Part shown: positions 8,363 to 16,895 of the stretch, one piece after another
Position numbering within the stretch: position 1 is the first letter of the stretch
Layout of the letters: each line of letters opens with the position of its first letter
Assembly (NCBI GenBank): GCA_946480295.1
Contig: CAMLIT010000007.1
Location: 1-64,000 of the forward strand
Length of the DNA stretch: 64,000 nucleotides
Source of the DNA: an uncultured Gemmatimonadota bacterium
GTDB taxonomy: Bacteria; Gemmatimonadota; Gemmatimonadetes; Gemmatimonadales; Gemmatimonadaceae
Direction: 5' to 3'
Position numbers and translations under genes: made by a program
Notes under the pieces: generated by a model
What the model was told of the DNA's origin: nothing
What the model saw: the letters and a program-made list of their open reading frames with translations, nothing else
Database searches by the model: none

Positions 8363-9808
8363 ATGTCTCTTCTCGACAAAGACGACCCGCGCCCCGTTCA
8401 CTTCGTCGGGATCGCCGGCGCGGGGATGAGCGCGCTCGCCGAGCTGTTCGTGCGGCGCGGCGTCCGCGTCACCGGCTGCGACGCGAATCCCGCCGACACC
8501 GCCGACCTCCAGCGCCTCGGCATCCGCGTCGAGCCCCACGACCCGGCGCACGTCGACGGCGCGCGCGCCCTCGTCGTGACCTCGGCCATGCCGAAGCAGC
8601 ACCTGGAGCTCGAGCGCGCGCGCTCGCTCGGCATCCCGGTGATCCGCCGCGCCGAGGCGCTCGGCGAGGTGACGGCCGGCCGGGAGCTCGTCGGCATCGC
8701 CGGCACGCACGGCAAGACGACGACGACGGTGATGTCCGCTGAAGCGCTCGCCAGCGCCGGCCGCGACCCGACGGCGCTCGTCGGCGGCCGCGTCGCCGCC
8801 TGGGAGGGCAACCTGCGCCCCGGGAGCGACGCGCTGTACGTCGTCGAGTCCGACGAGTACGACCGCTCCTTCCTCGCGCTCACGCCCACCGTGGCCGTGG
8901 TGACGAACATCGAGGCCGACCACCTCGACATCTACCGCGACCTCGCCGACATCCGCGGTGCCTTCGCGCAGTTCGTCCAGCCCGCGCGCACGATCGTCCT
9001 CTGCGCCGACGACGTGGGCGCGGACTCGCTGCGCACGCCGACGGGGACGGAGGTCATCCGCTACGCGATCGACGATGGCCAGGGGGGCGCGGCGCGCGAC
9101 GCACGTGTGGTGGCCCGCGGCGTGACCGCCGTCTCCGGCGGGAGCGCGTTCGACGTCGTCTTCGACGACGAGCCGCTGGGGCGCGTGCAGCTCCAGGTCC
9201 CGGGGCTGCACAACGTGCGCAATGCGCTGGCCGCGATCTCGTCGGGGCTCGCGCTCGGGGCCACGGTGCCGCAGATGCGCGACGGGCTGGCCCGCTTCAC
9301 CGGTGTGGCGCGGCGCTTCGACCGCGTCGGCGAGGAGCGCGGCGTGGTCGTGATCGACGACTACGCGCATCATCCGACGGAGATCGCGGCGACGCTCGCG
9401 ACGGCACGCGGGCGCTATCCCGACCGGCGCATCGTCGCCGCCTTCCAGCCACACCTCTTCACGCGCACGCGCGACTTCGCGCGCGACTTCGGGCGATCGC
9501 TCGCCGCGGCGGACGCCGTGTACCTCACCGAGATCTATCCCGCGCGCGAGCAGCCGCTGCCCGGCGTGACCGCGTCGCTCGTCGCCGACGCGCTGGCCGA
9601 TGCCGGCGGGCACCTCGCCTGGCGCGGCACCCGGGGCGACCTCGCCTACGCGCTCGCCGAGCACGTGCGCGCGGGCGACGTCGTGCTGACGCTGGGGGCG
9701 GGGGACATCACGAGGACGGGGCGGGAGCTGCTGGAGCGGCTGGCGGGAGGCGGGAGGCGGGAGGCGGGAGGCGTGGGGACGAGGGACGGGGGACGAGGGA
9801 CGAAGTGA
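8363..9808 (+). CDS. murC: UDP-N-acetylmuramate--L-alanine ligase MurC
   Basis: 481 residues. It adds L-Ala to UDP-MurNAc, the first stem-peptide step. Seen: HFVGIAGAGMSALAELF at the N-terminus, P-loop GIAGTHGKTTTTVM, ESDEYDRSFL, the DHLDIY segment and DDYAHHPTE. The start is the ATG at 8363, giving MSLLDKDDPRPVHFVG. The final ~20 residues (GGGRREAGGVGTRDGGRGTK) are encoded by GGGAGGC and GGGACGA heptamers and do not belong to the family fold, as at the end of MurF. The stop overlaps the ftsQ GTG start directly, with no murB or ddl between. Confidence 0.95.
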   Translation: MSLLDKDDPRPVHFVGIAGAGMSALAELFVRRGVRVTGCDANPADTADLQRLGIRVEPHDPAHVDGARALVVTSAMPKQHLELERARSLGIPVIRRAEALGEVTAGRELVGIAGTHGKTTTTVMSAEALASAGRDPTALVGGRVAAWEGNLRPGSDALYVVESDEYDRSFLALTPTVAVVTNIEADHLDIYRDLADIRGAFAQFVQPARTIVLCADDVGADSLRTPTGTEVIRYAIDDGQGGAARDARVVARGVTAVSGGSAFDVVFDDEPLGRVQLQVPGLHNVRNALAAISSGLALGATVPQMRDGLARFTGVARRFDRVGEERGVVVIDDYAHHPTEIAATLATARGRYPDRRIVAAFQPHLFTRTRDFARDFGRSLAAADAVYLTEIYPAREQPLPGVTASLVADALADAGGHLAWRGTRGDLAYALAEHVRAGDVVLTLGAGDITRTGRELLERLAGGGRREAGGVGTRDGGRGTK

Positions 9809-9975
9809 TCGACGCCGGGACGCCGCTGACGCCGGAGGAGCTGACTCCGCGCCACGAGGACGCGCCTGACGAGGGCGCGACGCCGGGGACCGGCGAGGGC
9901 ACCTCCCGCTCGTCCCGCCGCGCGCCGCGCGGCACCCGCTCGTCGCGCGTCGCGCCTCCCGCCTCCCGCCTCCCG
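9744..9975. repeat. Heptamer inverted-repeat element across the murC-ftsQ junction
   Basis: The left arm (about 9744-9805) is GGGAGGC in about four tandem copies followed by GGGACGA-type units. The right arm (about 9952-9975) is three GCCTCCC copies, the exact complement, inside ftsQ. The arms lie within coding sequence, giving MurC its Gly/Arg-rich tail and FtsQ the APPASRLP stretch. The same two heptamers appear in the murF-mraY element, in the opposite overall orientation. Confidence 0.8.
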
Positions 9976-10644
9976 AAGGTCCTCCTCGCCGGCACGTCGC
10001 TGCTGCTCCTCCTCTCCAGCCCCCTCTGGGCGCCGCTCCTTCTGCGCCACCTCGCATTCTTCCGCCTCCGCCGGGTCGAGATCATCGGCGCCCACTTCGT
10101 GGCGCCCGCCGACATCCTGGCCCGGCTGCGGGTCGATACCACCGCGTCGGTGTGGGATCGCACCGCGCCGCTCGAGCGGCGGGTGGCCGCGCTGCCGGGG
10201 GTGCGCTCCGTGGAGATCCACCGGAAGCTCCCCGGGACGCTCGAAGTCGACATCGCCGAGCGGGTGCCGGTCGCCCTCGTGCCGACGCCGCAGGGGTTGC
10301 GCCCGTACGACGAGCGCGGCGTCGCCCTCCCCATCGATCCGGCGCGCACGCTGGTCGACGCCCCGATCGTGGAACGGCGCGACGTCGGCCTGCTCCGGCT
10401 GCTCGCCACGCTGCGGCAGGACGACCCGGCGCTGTACCAGCGCGTCAGCGAGGTACGCGAAGTCGGCGCCGATGAGCTACTCTTCGAATTCCTCCCGTCG
10501 GTGCCCGTTCGCGCGATGCGGGACGTGACCGCGCAGCGGCTCGCCGACATCGAACCGGTGGAGAGCGATCTCGCCCGGCGTCGGCTCCGCCCCGCCGAGC
10601 TCGATCTTCGCTATCGTGACCAGGTGATCGCCAGAATAGAATGA
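9805..10644 (+). CDS. ftsQ: Cell division protein FtsQ (DivIB family)
   Basis: 279 residues: a ~55-residue acidic then Arg/Ser-rich cytoplasmic tail, one transmembrane helix (VLLAGTSLLLLLSSPLW), then a POTRA domain (FRLRRVEIIGAHFVAPADIL) and the FtsQ beta domain (LPGVRSVEIHRKLPGTLEVDIAERVPVA, cut here into recognisable pieces). FtsQ scaffolds FtsL, FtsB and FtsW/I at the septum. The GTG at 9805 overlaps the murC stop. The N-terminal tail is partly made of heptamer repeat. The stop TGA (10642-10644) sits inside an ATGA that begins the downstream duplication. Confidence 0.9.
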   Translation: MIDAGTPLTPEELTPRHEDAPDEGATPGTGEGTSRSSRRAPRGTRSSRVAPPASRLPKVLLAGTSLLLLLSSPLWAPLLLRHLAFFRLRRVEIIGAHFVAPADILARLRVDTTASVWDRTAPLERRVAALPGVRSVEIHRKLPGTLEVDIAERVPVALVPTPQGLRPYDERGVALPIDPARTLVDAPIVERRDVGLLRLLATLRQDDPALYQRVSEVREVGADELLFEFLPSVPVRAMRDVTAQRLADIEPVESDLARRRLRPAELDLRYRDQVIARIE

Positions 10645-10764
10645 GTGTTCCTCACTGCGGCGCTTCGCACCTCCGCTCGGAATTGCGCCGGGCAAATATC
10701 CCATGAGTGTTCCTCACTGCGGCGCTTCGCACCTCCGCTCGGAATTGCGCTGGGCAAATATCCC
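10641..10764 (+). repeat. 62-bp tandem duplication between ftsQ and ftsA
   Basis: Two 62-bp copies, 10641-10702 and 10703-10764, differ at a single base (GCGCCGGG against GCGCTGGG). Each begins with ATGA and ends GGGCAAATATCCC; a third ATGA follows as the ftsA start. The layout is therefore ATGA-58 bp-ATGA-58 bp-ATGA. The first ATGA overlaps the ftsQ stop, as expected of the ancestral ftsQ/ftsA overlap, so the 58-bp units look inserted or duplicated at that overlap. The first copy can form a CGGCGC/GCGCCG stem. Confidence 0.9.
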
Positions 10765-12024
10765 ATGAATCCGGAACGCCTCGTCGCGGGACTCGACATC
10801 GGGTCCGCGAAGACGACCGCCATCATCGCCGAAGTCGTCGGCGATCTCCCGAAGCATCCCACGATCAAGGTGCTCGGCGTCGGCCAGGCCCGCACCACGG
10901 GGATGCGCCGCGGCGTGGTCTCCGACATCGAGGAGACCACGCGCTCGATCCGCAAGGCGGTGCAGGACGCCGAGCGCATGGCCGGCGTCGAGGTCCAGGA
11001 GGTCTACGCCGGCATCGCGGGCGAGCACGTGCAGGCGATGACGAGCAAGGGGATCGTCGCCGTGAGCGGCGACGAGATCTCCAAGGCCGACGTCGACCGC
11101 GCCAACGAGGTCGCCCGCGCCCAGGCGATCCCGCAGGACCGCGAGCTCCTGCACGCGATCCCGCAGGAGTACACGGTGGACAAGGACACCGGCATCCGTG
11201 ATCCGATCGGGATGAGCGGCACCCGGCTCGAGACCGAGATGTACCTGGTCACCATCGGCAGCTCGCCGGCGATCAACCTGCGCAAGTCGGTCGAGCGCGC
11301 CGGCTATCGCGTGCAGGAGCTCGTGCTGGAGCCGCTGGCGAGCGCGCTCGCCGTGCTGACGGAGGACGAGAAGGAGCTCGGCGTCGCGCTGGTCGAGATG
11401 GGGGCGGGGACGACCGACCTCGCGATCTTCCACGAGGGGAAGATCCGGCATCTCGGCACCGTCGCCTTCGGCGGCAACAACGTCACGAGCGACATCGTGC
11501 ACGGTCTCGGCGTGACCCAGGCGGACGCCGAGCGGCTGAAGGAGCGCTACGGCTGCGCGTTCGAGCCGCTGGTGGATCCGTCGGACGTGATCCAGCTCCC
11601 GAGCACCGTCGCGCAGGGGGACCGCCAGATCCCGCGAGAGCTTCTCGCGCACATCATTCACCAGCGAATGGACGAGATCTTCGATCTCGTGCAGCGCGAG
11701 GTGGCGGCGGCGGGGTACGCGGGGCGGCTCAGCGCGGGCGTCGTGCTCACCGGGGGCGCGGCGGCGATGGAGGGCGTCGCGGAGCTGGCGAGCGATGTCT
11801 TCGGCACGGGGGTGCGCGTCGGCATGCCGGCGGAGAACCTCTCGGGGCTGAGCGACTCCGTCGAGGCGCCGCGCTTCGCGACGGTGTCGGGGCTCGCGCT
11901 GTATGGGGCGCACCGCGTGGCGCTCGGCGCGGCGGGCGCGGGGATCCGGCGGCTGAACCTGAGCGGCGGCCTGCTCGATCGCTCGGTGCAGCGGCTCAAG
12001 GTGTGGCTGCAGGACTTCTTCTGA
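10765..12024 (+). CDS. ftsA: Cell division protein FtsA
   Basis: 419 residues, actin-like ATPase that tethers FtsZ to the membrane. Seen: phosphate-1 LVAGLDIGSAKTTAIIAE, the 1C domain insert, phosphate-2 VEMGAGTTDLAIF, GGNNVTSDI, adenosine motif VLTGGAAAMEG, and a C-terminal amphipathic helix (LDRSVQRLKVWLQDFF), the expected membrane anchor. The ATG at 10765 is preferred because family sequence starts there; the frame is open further upstream only through the repeat. No clear Shine-Dalgarno is seen: the bases before the ATG are the repeat end AAATATCCC. Confidence 0.95.
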   Translation: MNPERLVAGLDIGSAKTTAIIAEVVGDLPKHPTIKVLGVGQARTTGMRRGVVSDIEETTRSIRKAVQDAERMAGVEVQEVYAGIAGEHVQAMTSKGIVAVSGDEISKADVDRANEVARAQAIPQDRELLHAIPQEYTVDKDTGIRDPIGMSGTRLETEMYLVTIGSSPAINLRKSVERAGYRVQELVLEPLASALAVLTEDEKELGVALVEMGAGTTDLAIFHEGKIRHLGTVAFGGNNVTSDIVHGLGVTQADAERLKERYGCAFEPLVDPSDVIQLPSTVAQGDRQIPRELLAHIIHQRMDEIFDLVQREVAAAGYAGRLSAGVVLTGGAAAMEGVAELASDVFGTGVRVGMPAENLSGLSDSVEAPRFATVSGLALYGAHRVALGAAGAGIRRLNLSGGLLDRSVQRLKVWLQDFF

Positions 12025-12446
12025 GCGGCGGGGCGCGCGAATACGTCACTCTGACCGAAGCCGCGATGCGCGCCGCGGCACGTGGGGCCGCGCGCGCCGT
12101 GACGCGCTCGACGGAGGACGGCGCGGTCGTTGCGGACGCTGAGGGCGTCGCCCGCGCATAAGTCGCTCGCGCGCGGGGGAATGCGTGCGCGGGAGGGCGC
12201 GCGCAGATCAAAAAGCTGCAGGATCACGAGCGCGTTGTGGAAAACTGCCGCGTCGTAACAGTGTGATTTCTCCGACGTTAACTCGTCAAAAGCGGGGGTA
12301 GTCCACACGCCCGAAAGCATTATATTGCCCGAGCGTTTTCCCGTGGCCCGTGCCGTCGGCGCGGATCCTCTCCACGGGAAACGTCTCGCTGTTCCGCCTC
12401 CCCGCAGTTCGTTCCCACCCCACGCAGCATCGGAGTGCCGTTCTCC
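12025..12446. other. ftsA-ftsZ intergenic region (422 bp)
   Basis: This is the longest gap in the dcw cluster. The first ~200 bp are GC-rich without a convincing gene. The part from about 12220 is noticeably AT-richer and holds the TTATATTGCC element, so I read it as the leader and promoter region of ftsZ, which often has its own transcription. No coding potential is supported on either strand. Confidence 0.6.
12320..12329 (+). promoter_or_regulatory. TTATATTGCC element upstream of ftsZ, possible -10 region
   Basis: Identical to the ten bases before murC. It lies 117 bp before the chosen ftsZ ATG. No consensus -35 is visible 16-18 bp upstream. Its recurrence before two dcw genes that follow a gap is the only support for a promoter. 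Confidence 0.45.
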
Positions 12447-13637
12447 ATGATCTTCGAGTTCGAAGAGAACGCGACCCAGAACGCCCGCATGAAAGTGGTG
12501 GGCGTCGGCGGTGGCGGCGGTAACGCCGTCAACCGGATGATCGACGAGCACCTCGAGGGTGTCGAGTTCATCTCGGTGAACACCGATGCGCAGGCCCTGC
12601 TGGCGTCGAAGTCCGGGGCCAAGATCCAGATCGGCAAGAAGCTGACGCGCGGGCTCGGCGCCGGCGCCCGTCCGGAGATCGGGCGCCAGGCGATCGAGGA
12701 GAATCGCGACGAGGTCTCGCGCGCGCTCACCGGGGCCGATCTCGTCTTCATCACCTGCGGCATGGGTGGGGGGACGGGCACGGGCGCGGCGCCCGTGATC
12801 GCCGAGCTGGCGCGCGAGGCCGGCGCGCTCACCGTCGGCATCGTCACCAAGCCGTTCCTCTTCGAGGGACGCAAGCGCATGCGCCAGGCGGAGCAGGGCA
12901 TCTCGGACATGCGCAAGAACGTGGACACGATGATCGTCGTGCCGAACGAGCGGCTCCTCGCCGTCGTCGGCAAGGGGATCCCGTTCCAGGACGCGCTGAA
13001 GAAGGCCGACGAGGTGCTCCTCCACGCGACGCAGGGCATCTCCTCCCTCATCAGCGTGACGGGGCTCGTGAACGTCGACTTCGCCGACGTGCGCACCGTG
13101 ATGCAGAACGGGGGCTCGGCCCTCATGGGCACCGGCGTCGGACGCGGCGAGAACCGCGCGATGGAGGCCGCGCAGCAGGCCATCAGCTCCCCGCTGCTCG
13201 ACAACATCTCCATCTCCGGCGCGATGGGCGTCCTCGTGAACATCACCGGGGGCGCCGACCTCACCCTCGGCGAGGTCCACCAGATCAACGAGATCATCCA
13301 CGACGCCGTCGGCGACGAGGCGGAGATCATCTTCGGCGCCGTCCACGAGCCGGCGATGCAGGGCGAGATCCGCGTGACCGTCATCGCCACCGGCTTCGAC
13401 AAGGCGCTCCAGCCCGGACTCACGACGACGACCGATACGGTCGCCACCGCGCCGGCCGCGAAGGGCGCGCCCGTCATCCCCTTCCCGGGGAACCGCCCGT
13501 TACGCAGCACGCTCCCCGGGCGTCAGTCCCCGGGAGGCGACATCCCCCGCGCACCGCGTACGCCTCCGAGCGAGAAATCCTCGCAGGATCTCAGCGACAT
13601 GGAGATCCCGACGTTCATTCGGAGGCAGATGGATTGA
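12447..13637 (+). CDS. ftsZ: Cell division GTPase FtsZ
   Basis: 396 residues, tubulin homologue that forms the Z ring. Seen: [16 protein letters not shown], the tubulin signature [16 protein letters not shown], the T7 loop NVDFADV, a variable linker from about residue 325 and the conserved C-terminal peptide [11 protein letters not shown], which binds FtsA. Two starts are possible: GTG at 12435 (immediately after a GGAG) and ATG at 12447. I chose the ATG because FtsZ proteins begin with a similar short FEFEE segment, and GGAG at 12431-12434 is then about 12 bp upstream. The stop overlaps the next gene by TTGA. Confidence 0.95.
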   Translation: MIFEFEENATQNARMKVVGVGGGGGNAVNRMIDEHLEGVEFISVNTDAQALLASKSGAKIQIGKKLTRGLGAGARPEIGRQAIEENRDEVSRALTGADLVFITCGMGGGTGTGAAPVIAELAREAGALTVGIVTKPFLFEGRKRMRQAEQGISDMRKNVDTMIVVPNERLLAVVGKGIPFQDALKKADEVLLHATQGISSLISVTGLVNVDFADVRTVMQNGGSALMGTGVGRGENRAMEAAQQAISSPLLDNISISGAMGVLVNITGGADLTLGEVHQINEIIHDAVGDEAEIIFGAVHEPAMQGEIRVTVIATGFDKALQPGLTTTTDTVATAPAAKGAPVIPFPGNRPLRSTLPGRQSPGGDIPRAPRTPPSEKSSQDLSDMEIPTFIRRQMD

Positions 13638-14914
13638 AGCCGGCACTCGCACGCGTCGTCACGTACGGCATCGTCGCCGCCCTCGGGGCGGCCGCTCTGC
13701 GCTTCACACCGACGCTCCCCGAGCGGAAGCCGGTGGAGGCGCTCGTCGCTCAGCAGGGTGCCGTCAAGCCGCCGGTGGCGCCACCGTGGACGCAGCGCTT
13801 CGACACGCTCGCCCGCGGTGAGACGCTGACGGGCCTCCTCCATCGCGCCGGGGTGAACGACACCGAGGCGATGAAGGCGATCCGCGCCGCCTCGGTGATC
13901 GACGCGCGCCGCGTCCCCGCCGGGATGCCGGTGGAGTTCCGCACCGCCTCGGCGGCCGCCTCGCCCACCGAGATCATCTTCCATCTCGCCGTCGACCGGC
14001 TGCTGCACCTCACGCGCACCGCCGACGGCTGGAGCGCCACCGAGAAGCGGCTGCCCTGGAAGACCGACACCGTCGTCGTCTCGGGCACCATCCACTCGAA
14101 CCTGTACGCCGCGATGGACTCGAGTGCGCAGGGCGTGCTCGGCGACACCGCGCGCCGCCAGCTCACCTGGACGCTGGCGGACATCTTCGAGTACAAGGTG
14201 GACATGAGCCGCGACCTCCAGGACGGGGACACCTTCCGCGTCCTGGCGGAGCGGCAGGTCGCGCCCAACGGCGCGATGCGGATCGGCAAGGTCCTCGCCG
14301 CCGCCTTCACCCTGTCCGGCTCCACCCTGAACGCGATCCGCTTCGCCAGCAAGACGGCGAGCGGCGACTACTTCGACGAGAACGGCAAGTCGCTGCGGGC
14401 CGCCTTCCTCCGCGTGCCGCTCCAGTTCCGCCGCATCTCCAGCGTCTTCGGCGGCCGCGAGCACCCGATCTTCGGGAAGTGGAAGATGCACAAGGGGATC
14501 GACTACGCCGCGGCGATCGGCACGCCGGTGCGCGCGATCGGCGACGGCACCGTCATCCGTGCCGGCTGGGGGACGGGCTTCGGCCGCGTGCTCGAGATCC
14601 GGCATCGCAACGGCTACGTCAGCCGCTACGGGCACCTGCACGGCTTCGCCAAGGGGATCCACGTCGGCACGCACGTGACCGAGGGCGAGACGGTGGCCTA
14701 CGTCGGCATGACGGGGTGGGCGACCGGCCCGCACCTCCACTTCGAGGTGCTGGTGCACGGCGTGCAGCGCGATCCGCGCATCGCGCTGAAGAACGTCAGC
14801 GGCGACCCGGTGCCCGCGTCGGAGCGCGCCGCGTTCGGCGCCGTGCGCGACGTGCGCCTCGCCGCGCTCGACGCGCCGGCCACCTCCGGCACGGAGCGGC
14901 TCGCGTCCCGCTGA
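13634..14914 (+). CDS. Secreted or membrane-anchored M23 peptidase (LytM/OapA-type)
   Basis: 426 residues. An N-terminal hydrophobic segment ([17 protein letters not shown]) acts as signal or anchor; an OapA/LysM-like region ([14 protein letters not shown]) follows; the C-terminal M23 domain has [20 protein letters not shown], the Zn ligands H and D in HKGIDYAA, and GPHLHFEV with RYGHLH. All catalytic residues look intact, so it is probably an active peptidoglycan endopeptidase rather than a NlpD/EnvC-type activator. The start is a TTG overlapping the ftsZ stop; this coupling suggests expression with the divisome and a role in septum splitting. The TTG start is the least certain point. Confidence 0.88.
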   Translation: MKPALARVVTYGIVAALGAAALRFTPTLPERKPVEALVAQQGAVKPPVAPPWTQRFDTLARGETLTGLLHRAGVNDTEAMKAIRAASVIDARRVPAGMPVEFRTASAAASPTEIIFHLAVDRLLHLTRTADGWSATEKRLPWKTDTVVVSGTIHSNLYAAMDSSAQGVLGDTARRQLTWTLADIFEYKVDMSRDLQDGDTFRVLAERQVAPNGAMRIGKVLAAAFTLSGSTLNAIRFASKTASGDYFDENGKSLRAAFLRVPLQFRRISSVFGGREHPIFGKWKMHKGIDYAAAIGTPVRAIGDGTVIRAGWGTGFGRVLEIRHRNGYVSRYGHLHGFAKGIHVGTHVTEGETVAYVGMTGWATGPHLHFEVLVHGVQRDPRIALKNVSGDPVPASERAAFGAVRDVRLAALDAPATSGTERLASR

Positions 14915-14958
14915 GTCCCGGGCGAGCAGGGGAGACGCGCGGGCGCTAGAATTCGCGC

Positions 14959-16758
14959 ATGTCTCCCTGGCTCGTCGCCATCGTCGTCGGGCTCGCGTTC
15001 GGCCTCCTCGAGTACGGGCGCGAGGCCCGCGCCCGGATCGGTGCGGCGGCGGCGGCGCTCCTGCGCGTCGCCGCCGTCGTCGTGCTCGTGGCGCTCATCC
15101 TCGACGCGCCGCTCGGCCGCGCGAAGCCGATCCCGCCCTGGGTCGCCCTCGACGCGAGCGCGAGCTGGTTGCGCGGCGGCGACACCGCGGCCTGGCGGCG
15201 CGCGCGCGCCGCGGTGCGCGACGCGCACCCGGATTCGCTCTTCCTCTTCGGCGCCGCGCTGCGCGCCGGCACGGCGGACACGCTGCCAAACGACGCGGCG
15301 AGCGTCGTGCGCCCCGTCGTCGAGCGCGCGCTCGGCCGCGGGCATCCCCTCGTCGTCGTCACCGACGGCGAGCTCGATGATCCCGAGGCGCTGCGGCTCC
15401 TCCCCACCGGCTCCCGGGTGGACGTCGTCGCGCACGCGGCGCAGCGCGACGCGGCGGTCGCCAGCCTCGAGGTGCCGCGGGCGATCGTGAGCGGGGACAC
15501 GCTCGAGGCGCGGATCGGCGTGATCGCCGGCGGCGCGGGCGCCGGCCGCGGCACGCTGTCGCTGAGCCTCGACGACCGCCCGCTCGCGACGGTGCCCCTC
15601 GATTCCCTCGCCCCCGCCGCCGAGCGGACCGTGACCGTCCGCAGCCGGGTGGAGGCGCGGGAGGGGCACGCCGTGCTGCGCGCCGCCCTCGCCGTCCCCG
15701 GCGACGTCGAGCGGCGGAACGACACGCTCGCGGTGGGCATCGACGTCTCGCGCGCCGCCGGCGCCGTGTTCGTCTCCACCTCCCCGGACCTCGACGCTCG
15801 TTATGCGCTCGCCGTGCTGCGCGGCGCGCTGTCCATCCCGACGCGCGGCTTCTTCCGCGTCGCCCCCGGCATGTGGCGCGCCGACGGCTCGCTGGCCGCG
15901 GTCACGGAGGCCGACGTGCGCCAGGCGGTGCGCGACGCGCCCGTGGTGATCCTGCACGGTGACACGACCGTCTTCGGCGCGCCGCGCGCGCTGTCGGCCG
16001 CGCCGATGGCGCTCCTCGTTCCTCCCGCCACCGACGAGGGGGAATGGTACGCGACCTCGGCGCCCGCCTCGCCGCTCGCCCCTGCCCTCGCCGGCCTGCC
16101 GTGGGACAGCCTGCCGCCGATCGTCGTCGGCCCGGTGCCTCCGCGCGGCCAGTGGCAGGGGCTGCTCGCGCGCGAGGGACGCGACGGCGCCACCCGGGTG
16201 GTCCTGGCCGGCAGCGACGCGCCGCGGCGCGTGGTCGTGACCGCCTCCGGGCTCTGGCGCTGGCGCCAGCGCGGGGGAGCGGAGAGCGATGCGTTCACCA
16301 CCCTGTGGGGTAGTATCTTCGACTGGCTGGCGGCCGAGCGCGCGGACCGTCGCGCGGCGGTCCCCGACGAACGGGTGCTGCGGGCGGGCGAACCCGTGCG
16401 CTGGCGCCGGGGCTCCGCGGCCGATTCCGTGGCGGTGGTGACGCTGCGGCGGCGCGGGGCCCCGGCGCGCGTGGATACGCTGACGCTGCGCTTCCCCGCG
16501 GACGCCAGCGTCGTGGAAAGCCCGGCGCTGCCGCCGGGCGTCTACGACGCGGCGATGCGCGGGGGCTTGGCCGTGCTGGCGGTGAACGTGTCGCGCGAGC
16601 TGCTGCCGCGCGCGCCGCGGGTGCAATCGGGCGCGGTCGGCGGCACGCCACCCCTGGACACCGCGCCGCACCTGCGCGCGTTCTGGTGGCCGTACGCCCT
16701 GGTGATCCTGCTGCTGTGCGCGGAATGGGTTGTGCGACGGCGGAGGGGGATGCGGTGA
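14959..16758 (+). CDS. Membrane protein with degenerate VWA domain (Bat-like)
   Basis: 599 residues, function unknown. Two N-terminal hydrophobic segments (residues ~1-20 and ~30-50) precede a VWA-like domain with a MIDAS-type DASAS (D-x-S-x-S) and VVVTDGELDDP. A long beta-rich, CARDB-like periplasmic region follows (DTLEARIGVIAGGAG, ERTVTVRSRV, RNDTLAVGIDV). One helix near the end (WWPYALVILLLCAEWVV) precedes an Arg-rich tail. This order of TM-VWA-beta-TM resembles BatA/BatB-type proteins and their uncharacterised relatives. It starts 44 bp after the peptidase. The name is by architecture only. Confidence 0.6.
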   Translation: MSPWLVAIVVGLAFGLLEYGREARARIGAAAAALLRVAAVVVLVALILDAPLGRAKPIPPWVALDASASWLRGGDTAAWRRARAAVRDAHPDSLFLFGAALRAGTADTLPNDAASVVRPVVERALGRGHPLVVVTDGELDDPEALRLLPTGSRVDVVAHAAQRDAAVASLEVPRAIVSGDTLEARIGVIAGGAGAGRGTLSLSLDDRPLATVPLDSLAPAAERTVTVRSRVEAREGHAVLRAALAVPGDVERRNDTLAVGIDVSRAAGAVFVSTSPDLDARYALAVLRGALSIPTRGFFRVAPGMWRADGSLAAVTEADVRQAVRDAPVVILHGDTTVFGAPRALSAAPMALLVPPATDEGEWYATSAPASPLAPALAGLPWDSLPPIVVGPVPPRGQWQGLLAREGRDGATRVVLAGSDAPRRVVVTASGLWRWRQRGGAESDAFTTLWGSIFDWLAAERADRRAAVPDERVLRAGEPVRWRRGSAADSVAVVTLRRRGAPARVDTLTLRFPADASVVESPALPPGVYDAAMRGGLAVLAVNVSRELLPRAPRVQSGAVGGTPPLDTAPHLRAFWWPYALVILLLCAEWVVRRRRGMR

Positions 16759-16787
16759 ACGCGACGCTGTCCGGCGCCCGTGACTGG

Positions 16788-16886
16788 CAACTACGTAGTT
16801 GGTTCTTGGTCGTTGGTTCTTGGCCAACGCGTCCGGGGCCGGCCCGAGCGGCTCGCCAACGACCAACGACCATCGACCAATAACGA
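16788..16886. repeat. Heptamer inverted-repeat element upstream of ftsY
   Basis: A perfect 14-bp palindrome, CAACTACGTAGTTG (16788-16801), opens into alternating heptamers GTTGGTT/CTTGGTC (16798-16825). About 30 bp later the complement appears as CCAACGA, CCAACGA, CCATCGA, CCAATAACGA (16855-16886), so the two arms can pair. It ends 9 bp before the ftsY ATG. Unit length and arm layout match the other three elements, although the heptamer itself differs. Confidence 0.8.
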
Positions 16887-16895
16887 CATTCGAGC

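Noticed and set aside
10645..10764. N-terminal extension of FtsA through the tandem repeat
   Set aside because: The frame is open, but the residues are repeat-derived and differ between the two copies; FtsA homology begins at 10765.
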